Assembly: GCA_028284295.1 (NCBI GenBank) | Contig: JANQSB010000528.1 | Location: 1 to 33,115, forward strand | Source: Myxococcota bacterium | Lineage (GTDB): Bacteria; Myxococcota_A; UBA9160; UBA4427 | Reading direction: 5' to 3' | Length of the DNA: 33,115 bases | In this document: positions 18,877 to 29,862 of the stretch, one piece after another | Position numbering within the stretch: the stretch's first letter is position 1 | Layout of the letters: each line of letters starts with the position of its first letter | Notes under the pieces: generated by a model | Told to the model about the DNA's origin: nothing | The model's database searches: none | Seen by the model: the letters and a program-made list of their open reading frames with translations, nothing else | Program-made: the position numbers and the translations under genes

Positions 18877-20164
18877 GGCCGACCAGCATGTAGAAGTCGT
18901 CCCGCTTCGGCTCGTCGCGGTTCTGGTCCACGTTGACGGGGCTCTCGATCCGGTCCCAGATGAAGGTGACGTCGAGATCGATGGGCCCCCACGCGTCGAA
19001 GGAGAAGGTCGATTCGGCGTGGTGATTGGTCTTGCCGAGGTCGGTGGCCACCAGCTGGAGCCGGTAGAGATTGTCCCACTCCGTGCCGCCCGGGAGGTCG
19101 AGGTCGATCCTCGTATGGTGCAGGATCGCGAAGTCGTGACTCGTCCGCGACTCCCGGACGTCGCTGTCGAGAGCCGTGAATTGATACGCCGCTCCGACGG
19201 ACGCGGTCACCTCGAGCCAGCTGTTGCGAACGAACTCGTAGCCCAGGGTGGTACCCGGGCTGATCCGGGCATCGATCTTCTGGATCTCGTCGGCGAAATA
19301 CTCGAAGGCGGGGATCGTCCAGTAGACGCGTTCGGTAAGGAAGTAGTCGAAATCCGAGTTGACGCGGTGGTTGCTCGCCGTCTTGCTGTTGTCGACCTCG
19401 GAGAAGACTCCTCGGTACTGATTGATGAAGCGGCTGACCGGCGTATCGCGACGCAGCCGGGCCAGACCCGAGAGGTCGACCTGATCGGTGTTGCCGCGTC
19501 GCGCGGACATGCTGGCATTGAGCGTGAAGGACCACCAGTCGAGCTCGCTCCCGCTGCCCTGCGCGATGCTGTCCACGTCGGATCGGTCGAACTCGAGGAT
19601 CTCCTCCGCAGTCCGGATCCGGAGCACCCGACCGCGCAGCTCGGCGGTACCGAAGACGACCCGCCCCGACACCCGGAACGAGTGTGGTGTCGGCAGGTAG
19701 AAGGCCGTGACCTTCTTCCAGTTGAGATTCAGCTTGTCGAACTCGTCGCTGTCGAAGTAGACGCGCTGGTCGCGCAGCCTCTCGAAGTTCCCCTTGAGCC
19801 ACTCGCCCGATCGCATCTGGATCCAGTCGAAGGCCTTCGCATCCGGCAGCGGCGGCGCCCACAGTCCGGGCACCGGCTCGGCAGCGCCCTTCGGGCCCGC
19901 GTCCTCGGCGGCCGCGGGCTCCGCCTCCTCCGGGTCGTCCTCTCCGGCCGCGGAATCCGCCTCGCCGAGCTCCGCCCCGTCCGGAGCCCCTTCTTCCTCG
20001 GAGCCGGCTTCTGGATAGGGCTCCGGGAAGGGCAGAGGCTGGCCACTCGGGTCTTCCCCGGTCTGCGCGAGGGCCCACGGCGCCGGCAGGGCACACGCCA
20101 GCAGCGCGAACAGCGCCACCACCCGCACCGGGTACGAGAAGCTCCTCCGAGCCGAGCGAATCAC
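18860..20164 (-). CDS. DUF481 domain-containing outer-membrane-type protein with acidic Ala/Glu/Pro-rich linker
   Basis: 434 aa; signal peptide (VVALFALLACALPAPWALAQ), then DUF481 pattern NASMSARRGNTDQVDLSGLARLRRDTP...YFLTERVYWTIPAFEYFADEIQKI..., ending in aromatic F (MLVGLTLDF). Confidence 0.87.
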   Translation of the reverse strand: MIRSARRSFSYPVRVVALFALLACALPAPWALAQTGEDPSGQPLPFPEPYPEAGSEEEGAPDGAELGEADSAAGEDDPEEAEPAAAEDAGPKGAAEPVPGLWAPPLPDAKAFDWIQMRSGEWLKGNFERLRDQRVYFDSDEFDKLNLNWKKVTAFYLPTPHSFRVSGRVVFGTAELRGRVLRIRTAEEILEFDRSDVDSIAQGSGSELDWWSFTLNASMSARRGNTDQVDLSGLARLRRDTPVSRFINQYRGVFSEVDNSKTASNHRVNSDFDYFLTERVYWTIPAFEYFADEIQKIDARISPGTTLGYEFVRNSWLEVTASVGAAYQFTALDSDVRESRTSHDFAILHHTRIDLDLPGGTEWDNLYRLQLVATDLGKTNHHAESTFSFDAWGPIDLDVTFIWDRIESPVNVDQNRDEPKRDDFYMLVGLTLDF

Positions 20165-20278
20165 CCACCCCTCCGGTTCTCGATTCTACTGGACGGGAGC
20201 GGGGCCGGCCGGCCGCAACCGCGGGTCCGAACGACTCGGCTAGATTTCAGAGTCCGCACTGGCCGCGAGGAGTCCGCC

Positions 20279-21013
20279 TTGATCGACCTGCACTACTGGC
20301 CCACGCCGAACGGAAAGAAGGTCACCATCCTGCTCGAGGAGGCGGCGATCCCGTACCGCATCGTCCCGTGCAGCATCGGCCAGGGCGATCAGTTCAAGGA
20401 CGAGTTCCTCGCGATCTCCCCGAACAACCGGATGCCCGCCATGGTCGATCCGGAGCCGGTGGACGGCGGAGAGCCTGTCGCCCTCTTCGAGTCGGGCGCG
20501 ATCATGATCTACCTCGCCGAGAAGGCCGATCGCTTCTACCCCCGGGATCTCCGCCCTCGCCACGAGGTGAACCAGTGGCTCATCTGGCAGATGGCCAACC
20601 AGGGACCGAAGACCGGTGAATGCGGCCACTTCCGTCGGCTCGGCGAATCCCAGGGCGACCAGTCTTACGCCGTCCGCCGCTTCAGCGACGAGGTCAACCG
20701 GCTCTTCGGCGTGATGAACAACCGGCTCTACGACCGACGCTACCTCGCGGGCGACGAGTACACGATCGCAGACATGATCTCCTACCCCTGGACCGTCCGG
20801 TACGAAGCGTACGGTCAGGACCTGGACGAGTTCCCCTACTTCAAGCGCTGGTTCGAGGAGCTCTCCGCCCGTCCGGGGGTGCAGCGAGGCATGGAAGTCG
20901 GCTCCGATCTGAGCGTGGACACCTCGAAGTTGGACGAAGCGGAGATCGCCCGCCTGCGCGCCCTCCTCTACAACCAGCGCGCGCGTCCCGCGCCGGAAGG
21001 CGGCCTCCTCTAG
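20279..21013 (+). CDS. Glutathione S-transferase family protein (YfcG-like)
   Basis: 244 aa from TTG 20279; IDLHYWPTPNGKKVTILLEEAAIPYRI...SPNNRMPAMVD...LFESGAIMIYLAEK. The longer track ORF (19019..21013) contains an antisense shadow. Confidence 0.9.
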   Translation: MIDLHYWPTPNGKKVTILLEEAAIPYRIVPCSIGQGDQFKDEFLAISPNNRMPAMVDPEPVDGGEPVALFESGAIMIYLAEKADRFYPRDLRPRHEVNQWLIWQMANQGPKTGECGHFRRLGESQGDQSYAVRRFSDEVNRLFGVMNNRLYDRRYLAGDEYTIADMISYPWTVRYEAYGQDLDEFPYFKRWFEELSARPGVQRGMEVGSDLSVDTSKLDEAEIARLRALLYNQRARPAPEGGLL

Positions 21014-21015
21014 CA

Positions 21016-21031
21016 ACGGTCCACCGACCGT
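21016..21031 (+). terminator. Possible weak hairpin ACGGTC-CACC-GACCGT after the GST stop
   Basis: Perfect 6-bp stem with 4-nt loop; no T-tract, so weak as a terminator. Confidence 0.25.
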
Positions 21032-21082
21032 CTGGAGGCGATGCGGGCATGCTAGTCTCCGGAACGAGCCGAGGAGGAGCCC

Positions 21083-23287
<2,205 letters not shown>

Positions 23288-23397
23288 CGGGGACGACCCG
23301 GTCGCACGGTCTTCGGCCGACTCGCATCGTGGTAGACTCGCCCGCTCCTGCGCCACCGCGGCACGGCCGCGTGATCCAACCCGGAGGAATCGTTCTC

Positions 23398-24873
23398 ATG
23401 GCCCTCGAGCCCCTTGCCCCCGAAACCCGCAACTACATCGACGGTCGGCTCGTCGAGGCCAGCAACGGGAATCGCTTCGAGAACGTCGACCCGACGACCG
23501 AGGAGGTGATCGGGACCTGCGCGGACGGCACCAAGGACGACATGCTGACCGCGGTGGCTGCGGCCCGACGCGCCTTCGACGAGAGCGAGTGGGCGGAGAA
23601 TCACGAGTTCCGGGCTCGCTGCATCCGGCAGCTCTACGAAGGAATGCTCGAGGAGAAGGAGCAGCTGCGATCGATCGTGGTCCACGAGTGCGGCGCTTGT
23701 GTCTCGCTCACCGGCTACATGCACATCGACGACCCGATCGAGATGATGCGCTACTGGGCCGACAAGGCGGAGAGCTACCCCTACGAGACGCGCATGAGCG
23801 ACATCCCCTTCCTGGGCGCGCAGCAGGGTCGGATCCTCCGCCGGGAGGCGACGGGGGTCGTCGGCGCGATCACGCCCTGGAACGTCCCCGTCTACCTCAA
23901 CATCGCCAAGATCGGACCGGCTCTCGCATCCGGCTGCACCCTGGTCCTCAAGCCGGCCCCCGACACGCCGTGGTCGGCGACCCACCTGGGCCGCATCGCC
24001 GCCGAGAAGACGGAGCTGCCGCCCGGCGTACTCAACATCGTCGCTTCCTCGGACCACCTCACCGGAGAGATCCTGTCGACGGACCCGCGCATCGACGTCG
24101 TGACCTTCACCGGGTCGACGGCCACGGGGCGCCGCATCATGGAGTGCGGAGCCGCCACCGTGAAGAAGATCTTCCTCGAGCTCGGCGGGAAGAGCGCGAA
24201 CATCATCCTCGACGACGCGGATCTCGGCGCTGCGCTCGGCATGGGCGCCATGTGCTGCGTCCACGGAGGTCAGGGCTGTGCCATCGCCACCCGCCTGCTG
24301 CTTCCCCGCTCGCGCTACGAGGAAGGCGTCGCCCTGCTCGAGACCGCCTTCCGGAATTGGCAGTACGGCGATCCGACGAACCCCGCGCATCTGCAGGGTC
24401 CGCAGATCAGCAAGCTCCAGCAGGAGCGCGTCCTCTCGTACATCGAACGGGGCGTCGAGGAAGGTGCTCGCCTGGTGGTGGGCGGCGGGGTCCCGAAGCA
24501 TCTGGACAAGGGATTCTTCGTCGAGCCCACGCTCTTCGTGGACGTCGACCCGGATTCGACCATCGCGCAGGAGGAGATCTTCGGGCCGGTCCTCAGCGTG
24601 ATCCCCTTCGAAGACGACGACGATGCCGTCCGGATCGCCAACAACTCGATCTACGGCCTGTCGGGTTCGGTCACCAGCGCCTCGGACGAGCGGGCCCTCG
24701 CCGTCGCGCGCCGGGTGCGGGCCGGCACCTTCTCGGTCAACGGCGCCATGTGGTTCCATCCCGACACGCCCTTCGGCGGCTATCGCCAGAGCGGTCTCGG
24801 GCGCGAGAACGGAGAGATGGGCTTCGAGGAGTACCTGGAGACGAAGGTCATCGCGGTCCCGGCACAGGGCTGA
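23398..24873 (+). CDS. Aldehyde dehydrogenase family protein
   Basis: 491 aa from ATG 23398; VTFTGSTATGRRI, LELGGKSANIILDDAD, catalytic Cys in GGQGCAIATR, QEEIFGPVLSVIPF. Embedded in the over-long track ORF 20620..24873. Confidence 0.95.
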   Translation: MALEPLAPETRNYIDGRLVEASNGNRFENVDPTTEEVIGTCADGTKDDMLTAVAAARRAFDESEWAENHEFRARCIRQLYEGMLEEKEQLRSIVVHECGACVSLTGYMHIDDPIEMMRYWADKAESYPYETRMSDIPFLGAQQGRILRREATGVVGAITPWNVPVYLNIAKIGPALASGCTLVLKPAPDTPWSATHLGRIAAEKTELPPGVLNIVASSDHLTGEILSTDPRIDVVTFTGSTATGRRIMECGAATVKKIFLELGGKSANIILDDADLGAALGMGAMCCVHGGQGCAIATRLLLPRSRYEEGVALLETAFRNWQYGDPTNPAHLQGPQISKLQQERVLSYIERGVEEGARLVVGGGVPKHLDKGFFVEPTLFVDVDPDSTIAQEEIFGPVLSVIPFEDDDDAVRIANNSIYGLSGSVTSASDERALAVARRVRAGTFSVNGAMWFHPDTPFGGYRQSGLGRENGEMGFEEYLETKVIAVPAQG

Positions 24874-24887
24874 CGCTCGGCACCTGG

Positions 24888-25721
24888 TCAGTCCAGGGCT
24901 TCCTCGACGGGAGGCTCCCGCGTCACGCGGTAGCGGCTTCGGAGCTCGCGGTGGAAGGCCGCCAGCTGCTCCTCCCGGTGCACGCTCTTCCATTCGGCGA
25001 GCAGGCGTTCGCGCAGCTCCGCGAAGGGCGGATCGCGGGGCGGCTCACGACGCGAGACTCGCACCAGGTGCAGCCCGTAGCTCGACGCGACGGGACCCTG
25101 CCAGGCACCGGGCTCCAGGTCCTCCACGGCAGTCGCGAACCCGTCACCGAAGAGCTGTGCCACCCGCTCGGTACTCGTCCGCTCGTGGCGGCGGGGAAGC
25201 AGCAGACGATCGCCGGCCGCCTCGTCCTCGCCGCTCGTCCGCAGGCGGGCGAGCAGTGCCCGCGCATCGGCCTCGACGCGTTCTCCTCGCTCGTCCCGGC
25301 TGAGGTAGACCTGCTCGAAGCTCACCAGCGCCGGCTCGCGAAAGCGGGCTCGATTCCGCTCGAGGAAGTCCACGAGCCGGGCGTCGTCGGGCTCCTCGGA
25401 GGAAGCGTCCGCGGCCAGGAACTCCATCTTCTGGGCCAGCCGTCGACGAACGATGGTGTCGTCCCGGTCCAGACCCAGGGCGAGCGCCTCCCGGTAGAGC
25501 ACCTCCTCACGCAGCCAGGAGTCGACCAGCGCCTCGAGCTCCTCCGGGGTGGGCGGCCGGTTCCACTGCGCCTGCCAGGTCGTCGCCAGCTGCCGTAGCC
25601 GCGCGCGGCTCACCACGATCTCGTCCGCGGGAGCGGCGCTTCCGAACACCTCGTAGACCGCGAAGGCGGCCGCGCCGAGCACCAGGAAGTGGACGAGCGG
25701 ATCGCGAGTCCATCGCTTCAT
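24888..25721 (-). CDS. Membrane-anchored parvulin-type peptidyl-prolyl cis-trans isomerase (PpiC/SurA-like)
   Basis: 277 aa; N-terminal TM anchor HFLVLGAAAFAVYEVFG; SurA_N-like RLRQLATTWQAQWNRPPTPEELEALVDSWLREEVLYREAL; parvulin end GAWQGPVASSYGLHLVRVSRREP. Confidence 0.85.
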   Translation of the reverse strand: MKRWTRDPLVHFLVLGAAAFAVYEVFGSAAPADEIVVSRARLRQLATTWQAQWNRPPTPEELEALVDSWLREEVLYREALALGLDRDDTIVRRRLAQKMEFLAADASSEEPDDARLVDFLERNRARFREPALVSFEQVYLSRDERGERVEADARALLARLRTSGEDEAAGDRLLLPRRHERTSTERVAQLFGDGFATAVEDLEPGAWQGPVASSYGLHLVRVSRREPPRDPPFAELRERLLAEWKSVHREEQLAAFHRELRSRYRVTREPPVEEALD

Positions 25722-25728
25722 CGACGCG

Positions 25729-26511
25729 TCAGGCTACCGCGCAGTCCGCCGCGCCTCCATCGACCCGCAGGTTCGCGCCGTTGATGGCGCCCGCCGGCTC
25801 GCCCGCGACGAATGCGACGAGGCTGGCGACCTCGCGCACCTCGGCCATGCGACCGATCGGACTGTCCCGAAGCGCCGCCGCCCAGCCGTCCTCCCGACCC
25901 TCGGCACGCGCGCGCTCCACCTGGGCGACGACCTCGGCGGTCGCGATCAGCCCGGGGCTCACGAGGTTGACGGTGATGCCACTGCCGGCGAGCTCCTTCG
26001 CGAGGCTCACGCACAGCGTCGGAAGCGCACCCTTCGAGGCGTAGTAGTGGGGCATCCGCGCGTTCGGCCGCACGGATCCGATCGTTCCCAGCCAGATGAT
26101 CCGTCCCCATCCGTGCTCGCGCATCGCCGGGGCGAAGGCGCGCACCATCCGAACCCCGGAGAGCACGTTCTTGTGGTAGATCTCGATCCACTCGTCGGTC
26201 GTGTCGTCCTGCCAGCGTCCCCGCTCGGCCACTCCGTAGTTGTTCACGAGCACGTCGACTCGCTCGTACTCCCGCAGGACCCGATCCGCGAGTGCCCGGG
26301 CGCCGTCGTCCCGCAGGATGTCTCCCACGACGGGGTGGGCATCGGCCCCGCCGGCGCGGATTCGAGCGACGACCTCGTCGGGCTGCCCCTCCTCGAAGCC
26401 GTGCACCAGAACCGTCGCGCCTTCCGACGCCAGCTGCTCCGCGATTCCGGCACCCGTCCCGCGATGGCTTCCGGTCACGAGTGCGACCCTTCCTTCCAGT
26501 CCGAGATCCAC
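25729..26511 (-). CDS. SDR family NAD(P)-dependent oxidoreductase
   Basis: 260 aa from GTG 26511; VALVTGSHRGTGAGIAEQLA, NNYG, YYASKGAL (YxxxK). Confidence 0.94.
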   Translation of the reverse strand: MDLGLEGRVALVTGSHRGTGAGIAEQLASEGATVLVHGFEEGQPDEVVARIRAGGADAHPVVGDILRDDGARALADRVLREYERVDVLVNNYGVAERGRWQDDTTDEWIEIYHKNVLSGVRMVRAFAPAMREHGWGRIIWLGTIGSVRPNARMPHYYASKGALPTLCVSLAKELAGSGITVNLVSPGLIATAEVVAQVERARAEGREDGWAAALRDSPIGRMAEVREVASLVAFVAGEPAGAINGANLRVDGGAADCAVA

Positions 26512-26523
26512 GCGCTCTCCTCT

Positions 26524-26591
26524 CTCCTTGATCAGCCCGGCTCCTTGATCGGCCCGGCTCCTCGATCGGCCCGACTCCCTGATTCGCTCGG
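26524..26591. repeat. Four imperfect tandem copies of a 17-bp unit (plus: CTCCTTGATCGGCCCGG; minus: CCGGGCCGATCAAGGAG)
   Basis: Copies: ctccttgatcagcccgg / ctccttgatcggcccgg / ctcctcgatcggcccga / ctccctgattcgctcgg. Confidence 0.85.
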
Positions 26592-26762
26592 GGCCCGCTC
26601 CAGGCCCTCTCGAAGCTCGCTCCCGGACCGCCCGGAGCCAACGCGCGCGCAGCCGAAGCGTGCGCAGGGAAAGAGGGTATCCGAAGCGTCGCCGGCTCGA
26701 CTTGACCGCGGGCGTCCGAGTCGGGACGCTTGCGACCCATCCGCACTCCGGAGGTCCTCCCG

Positions 26763-27584
26763 ATGACCACGACCCCGCTCGAGGGGTTCGACCACGAGCC
26801 CTTCGGCCACGACGGAATCGAGCGCGTGGTCTATCGCCGCGGGGAAGGTCCCGGCGTCGTGGTGATGCACGAGATCCCCGGCATCACGCCCGAAGTCGCC
26901 CGCTTCGCGCGCATCGTGGCCGACGAGGGCTTTCGCGTCTACCTCCCGCACCTCTTCGGAACGCCGAACCGGCCCCTGTCCAACGGCTACCTGCTGGGTC
27001 AGATGGCGCGCGCCTGCGTGAGTCGGGAGTTCTCGGTGCTGGCGCAACGGGCCTCGAGCCCCATCACCGACTGGCTCCGCGCGCTCTGCCGTCATGCGCA
27101 CGCGGCCTGTGGCGGCCCCGGAGTCGGGGCGATCGGAATGTGCCTGACGGGGAACTTCGCCCTGGCCCTGATGGTCGACGAGTCCGTGATGGCTCCGGTC
27201 CTGTCCCAACCGTCGCTGCCCTTCCCGGTGACGGCCAGCCACCGGCGAGCCCTCCACTTGAGCGACGACGACCTCGCTCGGGTGCGGACCCGGGTCGCCG
27301 GCGGCTGCCCGGTGCTGGGGCTCCGCTTCACGGGAGATCCCCTGGTGCCCGCGGAGCGCTTCGAGCGATTGCGGGAAGAGCTGGGCGAGGGCTTCGACGC
27401 CGTGGAGATCGACTCCGGACCCGGCAACCCCCACGGGCTCACCCGGGCGGCGCACTCGGTCGTGACGACCGAGCTGGTCGACGAGGCCGGTCACCCGACG
27501 CGCGAGGCACTCGACCGGGTGCTGGGCCTCTTCCGCGCACGTCTCAAGGATGCGCCCGCCGAGGGGAACACCCACGCCTCCTGA
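26763..27584 (+). CDS. Dienelactone hydrolase family protein (Cys nucleophile)
   Basis: 273 aa from ATG 26763; VVVMHEIPGITPEVARFAR...GAIGMCLTGNFAL, FTGDPLVP, PHGL. Confidence 0.9.
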   Translation: MTTTPLEGFDHEPFGHDGIERVVYRRGEGPGVVVMHEIPGITPEVARFARIVADEGFRVYLPHLFGTPNRPLSNGYLLGQMARACVSREFSVLAQRASSPITDWLRALCRHAHAACGGPGVGAIGMCLTGNFALALMVDESVMAPVLSQPSLPFPVTASHRRALHLSDDDLARVRTRVAGGCPVLGLRFTGDPLVPAERFERLREELGEGFDAVEIDSGPGNPHGLTRAAHSVVTTELVDEAGHPTREALDRVLGLFRARLKDAPAEGNTHAS

Positions 27585-29115
27585 TCCGGCGGCCCCGTCG
27601 GGCCCGAGCTCCCGCACGACGCGCTGGCCGCGTTCGGGGTCGGGGCCCGCGATCGCCCGCCTCTTCCATGGGCTTCTCGGGGCCTGCGGCCTGCTGGCCT
27701 GGCTCTCGCTGGGCGTGCAGGTGCGACTGCTGATCGGGTCCGACGGCCTGCTGCCCGTCGCGCCGCTCGTCGACTCCCTGGCCGAGGTGGAGGGAGCCTT
27801 CTTTCGGGGCTTTCCGTCCTTCCTGCTCCTCGATGCGAGCAACGCGACGCTGCTGGCAGGCGTCGGACTCGGAGCCGGTCTCTCGACGCTCGCCCTCCTG
27901 GGAGTCTGGCCGAGACCGTGCTTCGCGCTCTCGGCCGTTCTCTACCTCGGCTACGTGGTCGCAGCACGCGACTTCCTGTCCTTCCAGTGGGACAACCTCC
28001 TGATCGAGTGCATGGTGCTCGCGGCCTTCCTGCCGCGGGACGCTCCCTCCAACACCGCGCACTGGGTGATGCGAGGCCTGCTCTTCAAGCTGTACTTCGA
28101 GTCGGGCCTGGCGAAGGCACAGTCGCATCTCGGCGACTGGTTCGACGGCAGCGCCATGTCCTTCTACTACGAGACCGCTCCGCTTCCCGCATGGCCGGGC
28201 TGGTGGGCCCACCAGCTCCCCGAGGCCTGGCATGCCCTCGAGAGCTACGGGGCGCTCGGCCTCGAGACGCTGGGTGCCTGGCTGATCCTGGGGCCCCGCC
28301 CCGCGCGCCTGGCCGCGCTGGTGGGCTTCACGGGCTTCCAGCTGATCAACCTGGCGACCGCGAACTACGGCTTCTTCGTCTACCTGGCCCTGGCACTGCA
28401 CGTCTTCCTGCTCGACGACGACGACCTCGTGCGGCTCCGCGCCTGGCTCCGGGAGCGCGGGGTGCCCCGCCTGCCCCGGCCTTCCTTCCGCCCGTGGCTC
28501 CCGCGAGCTCCCGCGGCGACCCCCCGGTGGCAGGGACGCCTGCGGGTGTCGGGAGCCCTCCTCGCGATCGCCTGGGCGGCCGCCTCGTTCAACACGGCCA
28601 TCGCCCACTTCGGGGCGCCGTCGAAGACGGTCGACGCCGCGATCGCGCGACTCCAGCCCTACCGCGTCTACCGCGTGGCCAACGCCTACCACCTGTTCGG
28701 ACACATCACCCGGGAGCGCGTCGAGCCCGAGATCCAGATCCGAAGCGGGAGCCAGTGGCGCTCCCATGACCTGCACCACAAGCCCGGTCGACCCGAGCGC
28801 GCGCCCGGATTCGTGGCTCCCCACCAGCCCCGGGTCGACTTCCGACTCTGGTTCTACGGTCTCTCCTACGCACGAGGCGCACCGCGCTACGTCCAGTCCC
28901 TGCTCGAACGCCTCTGCAACCAACCCGCCTCCATGCAGCCGCTCTTCGTGGACCCGCTTCCGAACGACGCGGAGGCGGTGCGCATCGAATACTGGCGTTA
29001 CCACTTCACGACCCGAAGCGAACGGCAGGCGAGCGGCCGCTGGTGGCGGCGCGAATCCGTCGAGCGGACGCCCGACATCCCCTGCCGAGAGCTCGTGAGG
29101 CGGGACGCCGGCTGA
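27550..29115 (+). CDS. Lipase maturation factor (LMF1)-like integral membrane protein
   Basis: 521 aa; FLSFQWDNLLIECMVLAAFLPR, LLFKLYFESGLAKAQSHLGDW, NLATANYGFFVYLALALHVFLLDD, C-terminal YRVANAYHLFGHITRERVEPEIQ...DLHHKPGRPERAPGFVAPHQPRVDFRLWFYGL. Overlaps the DLH 3' end. Confidence 0.88.
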   Translation: MRPPRGTPTPPDPAAPSGPSSRTTRWPRSGSGPAIARLFHGLLGACGLLAWLSLGVQVRLLIGSDGLLPVAPLVDSLAEVEGAFFRGFPSFLLLDASNATLLAGVGLGAGLSTLALLGVWPRPCFALSAVLYLGYVVAARDFLSFQWDNLLIECMVLAAFLPRDAPSNTAHWVMRGLLFKLYFESGLAKAQSHLGDWFDGSAMSFYYETAPLPAWPGWWAHQLPEAWHALESYGALGLETLGAWLILGPRPARLAALVGFTGFQLINLATANYGFFVYLALALHVFLLDDDDLVRLRAWLRERGVPRLPRPSFRPWLPRAPAATPRWQGRLRVSGALLAIAWAAASFNTAIAHFGAPSKTVDAAIARLQPYRVYRVANAYHLFGHITRERVEPEIQIRSGSQWRSHDLHHKPGRPERAPGFVAPHQPRVDFRLWFYGLSYARGAPRYVQSLLERLCNQPASMQPLFVDPLPNDAEAVRIEYWRYHFTTRSERQASGRWWRRESVERTPDIPCRELVRRDAG

Positions 29116-29160
29116 GCCACCCGGGACCCGTGCGGTGCGACCTTCGCTACGGTCGCGCGC

Positions 29161-29853
29161 GTGCCGTATCTCGACCTCGCGAAGCTGCGGACGCTCGATC
29201 CCACGAGCTACCAGTCGCAGGACCCCTACCCCCACGTCCGTGCCCGGGGTCTGCTTTACGAGGACGCGTATCGCAGGCTCGTCGCGAATCCTCCCCCCCT
29301 CGAGCTCTTCGAGCAGAGCACGGGCAAGAAGCGCGCGCACGGCCAGACGCCCCACGACCGCCTGGCGCTCGAGTACCGCGAGGAGCTGCCCCTTCCCGCA
29401 CCCTGGGCGGAGTTCGTGGACGAGCTTCGGGCGGGGCCCTACGCAGAGGCCATGTGCCGCCTGATCGGCGTGCGCGCACTCGCGCTGCGCTTCCACTGGC
29501 ACTGGGCCACCCGCGGCAACTCGGTATCGCCGCACTGTGATGCGATCCACAAGTACGGCTCCCACGTCTTCTACCTGAACACCGAAGAGGACTGGAAGCC
29601 CGAGTGGGGCGGCGAGACCCTGGTGCTCGACGACGGCGGTCGCTTCCGCCGCAACTCGGCACCGGCCTTCGAGGACTTCGATCGGGTCATCCCCGCCGAC
29701 GCCGGGCCCAACCAGAGCCTCGTCTTCACCCGGCGGGGCGACTCCTGGCACGGCGTGCGGGAGATTCGCTGCCCGGAAGGCTACTGGCGCAAGGTCTTCA
29801 TCGTGGTGCTCGAGAAGGCCGGCTGGCGCGGACGCCTGGCGCGCCTGGTCTGA
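29161..29853 (+). CDS. 2OG-Fe(II) oxygenase family protein
   Basis: 230 aa from GTG 29161; HxD (SPHCDAIHKYGSHVFYLN), WGGETLVL, distal His DSWHGVREI and Arg in YWRKVFIVV. Confidence 0.85.
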   Translation: MPYLDLAKLRTLDPTSYQSQDPYPHVRARGLLYEDAYRRLVANPPPLELFEQSTGKKRAHGQTPHDRLALEYREELPLPAPWAEFVDELRAGPYAEAMCRLIGVRALALRFHWHWATRGNSVSPHCDAIHKYGSHVFYLNTEEDWKPEWGGETLVLDDGGRFRRNSAPAFEDFDRVIPADAGPNQSLVFTRRGDSWHGVREIRCPEGYWRKVFIVVLEKAGWRGRLARLV

Positions 29854-29862
29854 GCCGTCGCT

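Noticed and set aside
26524-26591. 17-bp repeats considered as a CRISPR array
   Set aside because: Units are contiguous with no spacers and only 17 bp long, and no cas genes are present; it is a short tandem repeat.
27544-29751. 735-aa minus ORF opposite LMF1-like/2OG genes
   Set aside because: Composition typical of an antisense shadow (Arg/Gly/Glu/Val/His-rich); plus-strand proteins have coherent hydrophobic and motif patterns.
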